Source of the DNA: JAKAIY01 sp963809385
Lineage (GTDB): Bacteria; Chloroflexota; Ktedonobacteria; Ktedonobacterales; JADMIN01
DNA length: 64,000 bases
NCBI GenBank assembly: GCA_963809385.1
Contig: CAWEJL010000007.1
Span: 124,001-188,000, forward strand
Direction: 5' to 3'
This document shows positions 34,605-42,231 of the stretch, piece by piece. Below the pieces are notes generated by a model. That model made no database searches, was not told the origin of the DNA, and saw only the letters and a program-made list of their open reading frames with translations. The position numbers and the translations under genes are program-made. How positions within the stretch are numbered: position 1 is the stretch's first letter; each line of letters starts with the position of its first letter.

Positions 34605-35597
34605 CTAGTCCTGAGAGAGTGATGAGAGCGACGCGGCGCCGATGCGGCCCGCCGTGCGCGGGTCGAGGCGGTCGCGCAGGGCGTCGCCCAATAGGTTCAG
34701 GCTGAGCACGGTGATCGTGATCGCCAGCGCAGGACCCAGAACCATCCACGGGTCCAGTCCGCCAGTAAGGTAGGGCTGCGCGTCGGCGATCATCGTGCCC
34801 CACTCGGGCGTGGGTGGCTGCGCCCCCAGACCCAGGAAGCTGAGCACCGATTCATCCAGGATGGCGAAGGAGATCGAGAGCGTCGCCTGCACCAGCAGCG
34901 GGCTGAAGATATTGGGGAAGATGTGCCGCAGCAGGATGCGCCAGGCTGGCGTACCCACCGCGCGCGACGCCGTCACGTAGTCGAGCGAGCGCACCTGCAG
35001 CGTCTGCCCGCGCGCTAGCCGCACGTAGATGGGGATGCGCACGACAGCCAGCGCGATGATCACATTGGTGATGCCAGAGCCGAGCGCGGCGGCGATGGCC
35101 AGCGCCAGAATCAGCGACGGGAAGGCCAGCAGCGCATCCACGATCATCGAGATGACCTGGTCTACCCAGCCGCGCAGGTAGCCGCCCACGATGCCCAGGA
35201 TGCTGCCGATGAGGCCGCCGAGCACGATGGCCCCCGCGCCCACCGACAGCGAGATGCGCGCGCCATAGATCACCCGGCTGAGCTGGTCGCGGCCCAGCGC
35301 ATCTGTGCCGAGCCAGTGCGCCAGGCTCGGCGGCTGTGTGGCGATGGCCGGATGATATTGCAGCGGAGGATACGGCGCAAAGAGCGGCGCGAACACCGCA
35401 ACCACGACCAGCGCCACCAGAACGACGCCAAAGAGCAGGCGCGGATCGGCCTGCACGGCGCGCAGCACGCCAAGCAGCCAGCGGCCCACATCGGCGCGAC
35501 GACGCGATGTCTCCGCCGCTACCGCTTGCACGCTCTCACTCGTCTGGCTTTCCGACGACTGCGGCGCCATCGCGTTCCCGTCCTTTCCACTGCTCAT
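34605..35597 (-). CDS. dppC: Peptide ABC transporter permease, DppC type
   Basis: 330 residues with a soluble N-terminus and six membrane helices. LFAPYPPLQYHPAIATQPPS and HWLGTDALGRDQLSRVIYGARISL are the DppC start signature. The EAA loop is at about 205-225 (ASRAVGTPAWRILLRHIFPN), and the end has LDESVLSFLGLGAQPPTPEWG. Such subunits carry di- or oligopeptides across the inner membrane. It follows dppB by 18 bp. The ATP-binding subunits DppD and DppF are not in the window, so energising proteins must be coded elsewhere. Confidence 0.93.
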   Translation of the reverse strand: MSSGKDGNAMAPQSSESQTSESVQAVAAETSRRRADVGRWLLGVLRAVQADPRLLFGVVLVALVVVAVFAPLFAPYPPLQYHPAIATQPPSLAHWLGTDALGRDQLSRVIYGARISLSVGAGAIVLGGLIGSILGIVGGYLRGWVDQVISMIVDALLAFPSLILALAIAAALGSGITNVIIALAVVRIPIYVRLARGQTLQVRSLDYVTASRAVGTPAWRILLRHIFPNIFSPLLVQATLSISFAILDESVLSFLGLGAQPPTPEWGTMIADAQPYLTGGLDPWMVLGPALAITITVLSLNLLGDALRDRLDPRTAGRIGAASLSSLSQD

Positions 35598-35615
35598 GCG
35601 TCGAGCGCGCCTGCG

Positions 35616-36569
35616 CTAGCGATCTGAGTTGAGGCTGATGCGCGGATCGAGCGCGCCATAGCCGACATCCACCAGCAGGTTCACGAACATGTAGGAGAGC
35701 GCCGAGAGCAGCACCACCCCCTGCACGACGGGGTAGTCCTTCGACAGGATGCTCTGTATCGCCAGCATGCCGACGCCGGGCCAGAGAAAGATGCTCTCGA
35801 TGATCACCGCGCCGCCCAGAATCGCCCCCGCCTGCAAGCCGACAATCGTCAGCATGGGCAGCAGCGCATTGCGCAGCGCGTGGACGAAATAGACACGGCC
35901 AGGGCGCAGGCCCTTAGCGCGCGCCGTGCGAATGTAGTCCTGGCTGAGCACTTCGATCATGCTGGCGCGCACCTGCCGCATGTTGCCCGCGACGGCGCCC
36001 GTCGCCAGCGTGATGACCGGCAGCACCAGATCACGCAGGTTGCCCAGAGGATCCTGCGTGAAGGGGACGTAGCCGCCCGGCGGGAAGGGGCGCAGCGTCA
36101 CCGCGAGGAAGAGGATCAGCAGCAGCCCCAGCACGAAGTTGGGGATGGCCGTGCCGACGAGGCTCAGCAGGTTGATGAGCCAGTCAATCGGCGTGTTGCG
36201 CTTGCCAGCGGCCAGCACGCCCAGCGGAATCGCCAGCGCCACTGAGACGATCAGCGAGATGATGCCCAGCTCCGCTGTGACAGGAAGCCGCTGCAAGATC
36301 GCCTGAGTTACCGGCTGCTGCAACTGGATGGAATCGCCCAGATTGCCATGTAGCGCCTGCCCCAGCCAGATGATGTACTGCGTGAACAGTGGCTGGTCTA
36401 GCCCGAGCTGATGGCGCAGCGCAGCAACGGTCTGCGGAGTGGCGCTCTCACCCAGCAGCACCCGCGCCGGGTCGCCGGGAATGAGATGGATGAGCATGAA
36501 CGTGACGAAGCTGACCAGCAACGCCACTGGAATCATAAAGAGCAGGCGCCGCGCCAGAAAAGTCATCAT
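35616..36569 (-). CDS. dppB: Peptide ABC transporter permease, DppB type
   Basis: 317 residues: FLARRLLFMIPVALLVSFVTFMLIHLIPGDPAR is the usual start, then LRHQLGLDQPLFTQYIIWLG, a central set of helices, the EAA loop RTARAKGLRPGRVYFVHALRN and the end GVVLLSALSYMFVNLLVDVGYGALDPR. It forms the membrane pore with DppC. It lies 141 bp after the binding-protein gene on the same strand; together they form the SBP-dppB-dppC operon. Confidence 0.94.
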   Translation of the reverse strand: MMTFLARRLLFMIPVALLVSFVTFMLIHLIPGDPARVLLGESATPQTVAALRHQLGLDQPLFTQYIIWLGQALHGNLGDSIQLQQPVTQAILQRLPVTAELGIISLIVSVALAIPLGVLAAGKRNTPIDWLINLLSLVGTAIPNFVLGLLLILFLAVTLRPFPPGGYVPFTQDPLGNLRDLVLPVITLATGAVAGNMRQVRASMIEVLSQDYIRTARAKGLRPGRVYFVHALRNALLPMLTIVGLQAGAILGGAVIIESIFLWPGVGMLAIQSILSKDYPVVQGVVLLSALSYMFVNLLVDVGYGALDPRISLNSDR

Positions 36570-36710
36570 CGCAATCGCTCCTCACGCCTGCCAGCCAGGC
36601 AAACACGGCGCACGCTATCTGGAATGGCGGATACACAGGCGCCCCGCGCAGGCTCCCACCCCATCGGGCGGGCGCCGCGCGAGACGCCGTGGCTCCTCAA
36701 CGGCTATGCA

Positions 36711-38306
36711 TCAGCCGAGCGAGACGTTCTCGAACTCCATGATGCCGGTTGGCAGCAACGTGAAGCCCTGCACGTTCTTCGTAGTCGCCTGAATCGAAAC
36801 ACCGTGGTACAGGAAGACATACGGCGCGTCCTGCAGCATCAGCGTCTCCGCCTGCTGGTAGTCGGTCGCGCGCTGCGCCTGCTCGTTCGACGTGCGAGCC
36901 GCGTCGAGCGCCGCGTCCACCTGCGGGTTGGAGTACTGCATGTCATTGAAGCCGCCGCCCGTGTGGAACCACGAGTACATGTTGCCATCCGGGTCGGGGC
37001 GACCGCTCCAGCCGAGCAGCGCCGCCTGGTAGTTGTGCGCAGCCGAATCAGCCAGCAGCGACGCAAACGTCTCCTGCTTGATGTTCACCGTGATGCCAGC
37101 GCCTTGCAGCTCCGACTGGAGGAACTGGGCTAGCTGGGTCGTCGCGGGAGAGCCGCTGGGGATGATCAGCGTGAAGGTGAGCGATGTCATGCCAGCCTGC
37201 TGCAGCTCCGCCTTGGCCTTCGTCGTGTCGTAGCTGTACGGCGCAATGCTGCTGCTATAGGCCCAGCTCGACGGCGAGATTGGCCCTTGCGCCACCACAC
37301 CGACGTTTTGCAGCACGCTGGTGACAATCTCCTGGCGGTTCACTCCCCACGACACAGCGCGACGCACGTGGACGTTGTTGAACGGCGCGGCCTGCGTGTT
37401 CAGCTCGATGCCGAAGAAGCTCAGGCCTGGAAGCTGCTTGTAGGTCAGCGCGGAATTCGCCTTAGCCGAGGCCACACTGGTCGGGCCGAGCGTTCCAGCC
37501 ACCTGGATGGTGCCCGTCTGGAGCTGGGTGTACATCACGCTCTCATTCGTGATGGGATGGTAGACCACCTTGTCCAGATAGGGCAGCGAGGCTCCGGTGG
37601 ACGACTTGTCCCAGTAGTTCGGGTTGCGCTGCATGGTCAGGTGATCGCCCTTGACCCATTCGACGAACTCGAACGGACCGCTTCCAGCGTTCTTGGGCGC
37701 GTTCACCAGGTCTTCACCAGAGGCGATAGCCTGCGGCGAGAGCATCATGCCCGCGCGGTCAGTCAGCGCGGCGAGCAGCGGGCCAAACGGCTTGGACAGG
37801 TTGAACTGCACATGTGTGGGGTCCACCGCCTGCACCGACGCGACCGACGAGATTTCGCTGTGGCGAGGCGAAGTGGGATCGTTCAGGATGCGGTTGATGT
37901 TGGTTACCACCGCATCGGCGTTGAATGGCGTGCCGTCCTGGAACTTCACATCGGAGCGCAGGGTGAAGACGAGCTGCGTGGGCGTTGTGTAGCTCCACGA
38001 GGTCGCCAGGTCAGCCTGAATCTTGTTCTGCGAATCCACGCGCACGAGCGTGTCGTAGAGGTTCAGCATGACCTGGCGATCCACCAGCGCGGTGGACTTC
38101 ACAGGGTCGAGCCGGACGACGTCAGAATCCAGACCGACATTCAGCGTGCCGCCAGTCTTGGAGGTCGTGCCGCCACAAGCCGCCAGTGTCAGCGCGAGCA
38201 TGCCTGCGCTGATGAGCGACGAGGAGCGGCTTGCGCCAGAATGGCGCGATGAGCGGGGGTGACCCGCTGGAGCGGGTGTGTTGCTGGGACATGGCTTCCC
38301 TCTCAT
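36711..38306 (-). CDS. Peptide-binding lipoprotein of ABC transporter (SBP_bac_5 family)
   Basis: About 531 residues. The signal ends in the lipobox LALTLAACGG, so the mature protein is a lipoprotein. Family motifs: GTLNVGLDSDVVRLDPVKST, VMLNLYDTLVRVDSQNKIQADLATSW, LVFTLRSDVKFQDGTPFNADAVV and FNNVHVRRAVSWGVNRQEIV. It captures peptides outside the cell and hands them to the two permeases. An IclR gene lies 221 bp upstream on the same strand and a gamma-glutamyltransferase beyond it, which suggests gamma-glutamyl peptides such as glutathione as cargo (inference). The start ATG is uncertain. Confidence 0.9.
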   Translation of the reverse strand: MRGKPCPSNTPAPAGHPRSSRHSGASRSSSLISAGMLALTLAACGGTTSKTGGTLNVGLDSDVVRLDPVKSTALVDRQVMLNLYDTLVRVDSQNKIQADLATSWSYTTPTQLVFTLRSDVKFQDGTPFNADAVVTNINRILNDPTSPRHSEISSVASVQAVDPTHVQFNLSKPFGPLLAALTDRAGMMLSPQAIASGEDLVNAPKNAGSGPFEFVEWVKGDHLTMQRNPNYWDKSSTGASLPYLDKVVYHPITNESVMYTQLQTGTIQVAGTLGPTSVASAKANSALTYKQLPGLSFFGIELNTQAAPFNNVHVRRAVSWGVNRQEIVTSVLQNVGVVAQGPISPSSWAYSSSIAPYSYDTTKAKAELQQAGMTSLTFTLIIPSGSPATTQLAQFLQSELQGAGITVNIKQETFASLLADSAAHNYQAALLGWSGRPDPDGNMYSWFHTGGGFNDMQYSNPQVDAALDAARTSNEQAQRATDYQQAETLMLQDAPYVFLYHGVSIQATTKNVQGFTLLPTGIMEFENVSLG

Positions 38307-38526
38307 GGCTGATAGAAGGACGAGCGTGTGCGCCGCGTTCGCGCGCCAGCAAGACATCGCCGACGACAAACGCCAATACGAGGACGAATAACAGATAATT
38401 TCAAGGGCGCGAGGCCCTGGAAACCCCCATGTGATGATCTGCTGGAATGGATGGGGAGCGCTTGGCGCGCTGCCGCCAGATTCCCACCGACTCGTCGCGC
38501 CGCCATCGCGCTAACTACGTGGGCTA

Positions 38527-39384
38527 CTATGCCCGGCCTGTGCTCCGACCCGCAGTGATTGTCGACTCGCCGTAGAGTGCGCCGAGATCGCGCTCGATGC
38601 GCCCAACGGCTTCCAGGAGGAGCGGCGCATATCGCTCGGCCTGCGCATCGTCGAAGCGCGAGGCAGGGCCGGCGATGCTCAACGCCGCCAGAACTTCGTT
38701 GCGCGCCCCTACACGAATGGGCGCCGCCATTGACGCGGACCCGGCGACGGTCTCGCCGCGTGTGACGAGATAGCCGGTCGAGCGCAGGCGCTCCACCTCC
38801 GCTTCGAGCCGTGCGCGCGTGTCTACGCTCAGGCGGCCAGTCGCGCGCCGCCAGAGGTCGGCGTTCGCTGGCCCCTCCACCAGCAGCGCCTTGCTCGACG
38901 CGCCAGACTCCAGCGGGAAGCAACGCCCGACACCCGCCGCCATACGCAGCAGTTGTGGGCTTTCCAACTCCTCCAGGCACATACGCACGTCACCCGCGAC
39001 GACATACAGCCCGATGGTCTCCTCAGTCGCTGCGCGCAGCCAGTGCATATGTGGCGCGCACATCTGGCGCAGGCCCGCCTCGCCAGCGACGCCCGCCGCC
39101 AGCGCGAGCACGCGAAAGCCCAGCGAATAGGCGCGCGTCTCGCGATCTTGCGTCACCATGCCGTGGGCCATCAGCGAGCGCAGGATGCGATGAATGGCGC
39201 TCTTCGTCAGCCCCAGCCGCTCGCTAAGGTCAGTCACACCGAGCGTCGGCGTCTCGCGCGAGAAGGCGAGCAGCACGCCGAGCGCGCGGTCTACCCCGCG
39301 CAGGGTATCGCGCTCGTCCTGGGCCACATCGCCATCGGCGACGATCCGCTCGTCATCGGGAAGATGAGCGGCGGGAGAACGCAT
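38527..39384 (-). CDS. IclR-family transcriptional regulator
   Basis: About 285 residues. The N-terminal winged helix is TLRGVDRALGVLLAFSRETP and LGVTDLSERLGLTKSAIHRILRSLMAHGMV. The C-terminal effector domain has EETIGLYVVAGDVRMCLEEL, LESGASSKALLVEG and VAGSASMAAPIRVG. IclR proteins bind as dimers or tetramers to palindromes near their own and neighbouring promoters. A GGAAC-AGC-GTTCC palindrome lies 70 bp upstream. It probably controls the peptide transport genes and ggt. A GTG at 39402 is an alternative start. Confidence 0.93.
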   Translation of the reverse strand: MRSPAAHLPDDERIVADGDVAQDERDTLRGVDRALGVLLAFSRETPTLGVTDLSERLGLTKSAIHRILRSLMAHGMVTQDRETRAYSLGFRVLALAAGVAGEAGLRQMCAPHMHWLRAATEETIGLYVVAGDVRMCLEELESPQLLRMAAGVGRCFPLESGASSKALLVEGPANADLWRRATGRLSVDTRARLEAEVERLRSTGYLVTRGETVAGSASMAAPIRVGARNEVLAALSIAGPASRFDDAQAERYAPLLLEAVGRIERDLGALYGESTITAGRSTGRA

Positions 39385-39453
39385 CTGCGCCACAACGACC
39401 ACCTTCGCGTATGGTAGCCACGGCGAAGTCGAACACGCTCAGGATGAAAAAAT

Positions 39454-39466
39454 GGAACAGCGTTCC
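39454..39466. promoter_or_regulatory. Putative IclR operator upstream of the regulator gene
   Basis: The perfect inverted repeat GGAAC-AGC-GTTCC contains the 11-bp word GAACGCTGTTC on the minus strand. The same word occurs before ggt at 41304. Position and symmetry fit autoregulation; binding is inferred. Confidence 0.55.
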
Positions 39467-39585
39467 GCTTGCGTAGATTTGCACGCAATCATACCGACTA
39501 GAGCGCCTGCTCGTCAAGGCGCAATCTTGCTGAGCTTGCGCAACGTCTAGCGCCAGACGCTGCCCACTGTCGGCTACCAGACGCG

Positions 39586-41269
39586 CTACCAGCCAACAGC
39601 GGCGCCCTCGGAGCGTGGGTCAGAGCCACCGTGGAAGACGCCCGCCTCCTCATCGAGGACGATGCCGTTGGCGTGGCCCATCGCGGAATCGAGCGGCGCA
39701 GCCATCACAACCTCATGCCCCATCGCGCGCAGCTCCTCGACGGTGGCATCGGGGAAGCGCTGCTCCAGGCGCAACACCTCCTGTCTGCCCCGGCTCGTCG
39801 GCGCCGTGTACCCAGCGCGGCGTCTCGATAGCCGCCTGGATGTTCATGCCGTAGCGCAGCAGATTCGTGTAGACCTGCAGGTGCGTCTGCGGCTGGCCGT
39901 CGCCGCCCATCGCGCCAAACACCACGGCTGGCCGCCCATCGCGCAGCGCCATCGAAGGGATCAGCGTGTGCAGCGTGCGCTTGTCTGGCTCCAGCGCATT
40001 CGCGGCGTTGGGATCGAGCGAGAAGTAGGCGCCGCGATTCTGCAGCGAGATGCCCGTACCGTCGACGACGTAGCCGCTGCCAAAGCCCGCGTAGTTGCTC
40101 TGGATCAGCGAGACAGCCGAGCCGTCCTCATCCACGGCGCACATATACACGGTGTCGCCCGCGTAGCCTGCCGTCGCCTGGGTGACGCTGGCGCGCTCGG
40201 TGGGAATCAGCGCGCGGCGTGCGGCGAGGTAATCCGGCGCGATCAGCTCCGCGGGCCGCAGGCGCATGCGCTCGATGTCGGTGATGTGCGCCGCGCGGTC
40301 GGCGAAGGCCAGCTTCTTCGCCTCGACCTCCAGATGCACCGTCCGCGCGCTGAGCGGATCATCGCCCAGCGTCAGCCCATCGGTCAGGCCGAGCATCTGG
40401 AGGGCGGTTATGCCCTGTGTGTTGGGCGGCAACTCGCAGATCTCCAGCCCGCCGAACGGCACGGTGAGCGGAGTGACCCACTCCGCACGGTGCGCGGCGA
40501 GGTCGTCCTCGGTGATGAGGCCACCCTCAGCGGCGAAGAACGCGGCGATGCGCTGCGCCAGCGGCCCACGGTAGAAGGCGTCTGGGCCGCCAGCGGCGAC
40601 GGCGGCGAGCGAATCGGCCAGCGCGCGCGCGGTCGCGCGCGAGCCAGCGGCGGGGATGTGTCCGTCGGGCAGGTAGTTATCGCGGAAGGAGCGGTGAGTG
40701 AACGCCGCCTGATCCATGCGGGCGAGCGCCTGGCTCAACCCCCGCCCGACGGGGAAGCCGTCACGCGCATAGTCAATCGCGGGCTGCAGGACGCGAGCCA
40801 GGCCCAGCTTGCCGAAGCGCTCGGAGAGCATGCCCCAGCCGCTGACGCAGCCTGGCACGGTGACGGAGTGGATGCCGTGGCGCGGCATGGTCTGATGGCC
40901 GAGCGCGTGGTAGCGCTCGATGGTGGCGGCGTGGGGCGCGCGCCCGCTGGCGTTCAGCCCGATCAACGTGCGTGAGGGGGCGTCCCAGATGATGGCGAAG
41001 AGGTCACCGCCCAGCCCACAGACAAAGGGATAGACCACCTGGAGCGCCGCGTTCGTGGCGATTGCGGCGTCCACCGCGTTCCCTCCGGCCTTCAGCATGT
41101 CGAGGCCAGCCTGCGCGGCCAGCGCATGTGGCGCGGCCACCATGCCGTGCGTGGCGAGTGTCGCGGCGCGATACTGGGGCAGGGGGCCGAACTGATCGCC
41201 TAAATGTGGCGCGCGCGAAGTGGCTGGATGTGGCTGACATAGACGCTTTGGCCCACCTTCCCAAACCAT
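39586..41269 (-). CDS. ggt: Gamma-glutamyltransferase, one frame break near the C-terminus
   Basis: The main frame starts MVWEGGPKRL and soon shows GMVAAPHALAAQAGLDMLKAGGNAVDAAIA, GLGGDLFAIIWD, then the cut site region YAGDTVYMCAVDEDGSAVS, where the Thr of DTVY becomes the N-terminal nucleophile, and FGAMGGDGQPQTHLQV. Near 39785 the frame changes and MLRLEQRFPDATVEELRAMGHEV continues to the stop at 39586. The enzyme cleaves gamma-glutamyl bonds such as that of glutathione, or transfers the glutamyl group. I see no signal peptide. It lies upstream of iclR on the same strand. Confidence 0.92.
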
Positions 41270-41303
41270 ATGCCGGCAGTGGCGCGCGGTGTTCCGCTGA
41301 CAA

Positions 41304-41314
41304 GAACGCTGTTC
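41304..41314. promoter_or_regulatory. Second copy of the IclR-operator-like word, before ggt
   Basis: GAAC-GCT-GTTC is identical over 11 bp to the palindrome before the iclR gene (reverse sense there) and lies 35 bp upstream of the ggt ATG. Confidence 0.55.
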
Positions 41315-41398
41315 ACGTTTTCGTTTGCGGCATCATAACGTGCCGCCAGTGTCTTGTCAAGCAGGTGATGGAGCAGAGATGGGAAGTCGCGGGGGGGA

Positions 41399-41510
41399 CG
41401 CGGCCATGAATGGAAGGTGTGGGGGACGCGGCCATGAATGGCCGGCGCATGGCGCGTGGGAGAAGGGCATTTATGCCCCCGTACCGTGCCTCGGCCTTTC
41501 ATGGCCAGGA
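41399..41510. repeat. Interspersed hairpin repeat, four units
   Basis: A half unit (GACGCGGCCATGAATGGAAG) is followed by a full GCGGCC-ATGAAT-GGCCGGCGCA unit, GGGC-ATTTAT-GCCC, and TCGGCC-TTTCAT-GGCCAGGA. The half unit and the full unit are 28 bp apart and share the first 16 bp, as in a tandem copy. Confidence 0.8.
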
Positions 41511-41513
41511 GGG

Positions 41514-41819
41514 CTACAGTCCCTTGCCGCCGAGCGGGACGACCTCGAAGCGTTCGCCCGCGCCCGCGATCAGTGGCCTGCCGCGCCCGATCAGCGCGCA
41601 CACATCCTCGCGGGTCAGCGACGCGGCGTGGTCTTCGCGGCTGCTCCACACCTCGCTCACCCACACCGCGTCCGGCTCGCTCTCCGACACGCTGACGATA
41701 TACAGCTCGCAGCCCGGCGCGTCGCGCAGCAGCGCCGCAGCCTCCAGCAGCACGGCGGCCAGCGCGTCCCGCTGCCCCGGCTGCGCGATGATTTTGCCGA
41801 ACAGCCCGTATTTGCTCAT
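41514..41819 (-). CDS. Antibiotic biosynthesis monooxygenase (ABM) domain protein
   Basis: 101 residues: MSKYGLFGKIIAQPGQRDAL, AAALLRDAPGCELYIVSVSE, AVWVSEVWSSREDHAASLT. This is the standard ABM fold (YgiN-like), a small dimer that oxidises quinols or serves as a heme-like binding fold. The start has GAGGGGAGT upstream. The hairpin cluster 41851-42213 is its 5' region. Confidence 0.85.
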   Translation of the reverse strand: MSKYGLFGKIIAQPGQRDALAAVLLEAAALLRDAPGCELYIVSVSESEPDAVWVSEVWSSREDHAASLTREDVCALIGRGRPLIAGAGERFEVVPLGGKGL

Positions 41820-41850
41820 TGGACTCCCCTCAGGTGGCGCTCGCTATTTT

Positions 41851-42213
41851 CAACCGATTCGCAAAATGCGATCGGTTGAGCATTTGCTGAACTGTACGCA
41901 ATTTGCGTACAGTTGACTTCCTACGCAACATCCTACAATCTGTAGACTGTTGCGCTACTCTCAGCAGCATACGCGGATTGAGTGATATTGGGCTTCCGCT
42001 CAACCCTTTACAGCTTGTAAGGGGTTGCAGGCCAGGCGGAATATCTTCGCATGCCAGTTCTCCGCATGGCGTCACGATGCGGCTACCACCTCGTCGCTCG
42101 TCGCCTTGCAGTCCTATGCGAAAGTTTCGCGTCCAACTGTCCGCACACATCGGACAGTTGGATGCCCTTTCAACAGTGGCAAATTGTAACAGTTGGCAAA
42201 TTGTCAACAGTTG
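41851..42213. other. Cluster of at least seven hairpins in an AT-richer, gene-free stretch
   Basis: Stems in order: 41851-41878 CAACCGAT..CGCA/TGCG..ATCGGTTG; 41890-41914 AACTGTACGCAA with its complement around one T; 41924-41954 CGCAACA and CTACA paired with TGTAG and TGTTGCG; 42001-42027 CAACCCTTTACA with TGTAAGGGGTTG; 42062-42082 CCGCAT/ATGCGG; 42118-42130 GCGAAA/TTTCGC; 42133-42161 CCAACTGTCCG/CGGACAGTTGG. Then comes a 17-18 bp tandem repeat (AACAGTTGGCAAATTGT) to 42213. Most stems are edged by CAAC..GTTG. No ORF here is credible, and the base composition is much lower in GC than the flanks. It could be a structured RNA, a set of protein sites, or part of a mobile element. Confidence 0.8.
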
Positions 42214-42231
42214 CCCAATGCGCCACTGCCT

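Noticed and set aside
41830..42207. A minus-strand ORF over the hairpin cluster
   Set aside because: Its product is made up of the two strands of the palindromes and shows no family pattern; codon use is unlike the neighbouring genes.
41851..42213. Integron attC sites or an integron cassette array
   Set aside because: One stem (42131-42163) fits the R''/R' core patterns RYYYAAC and GTTRRRY, but it is a short perfect palindrome without the unpaired bases of attC, other stems do not fit, and no integrase gene is in the window.
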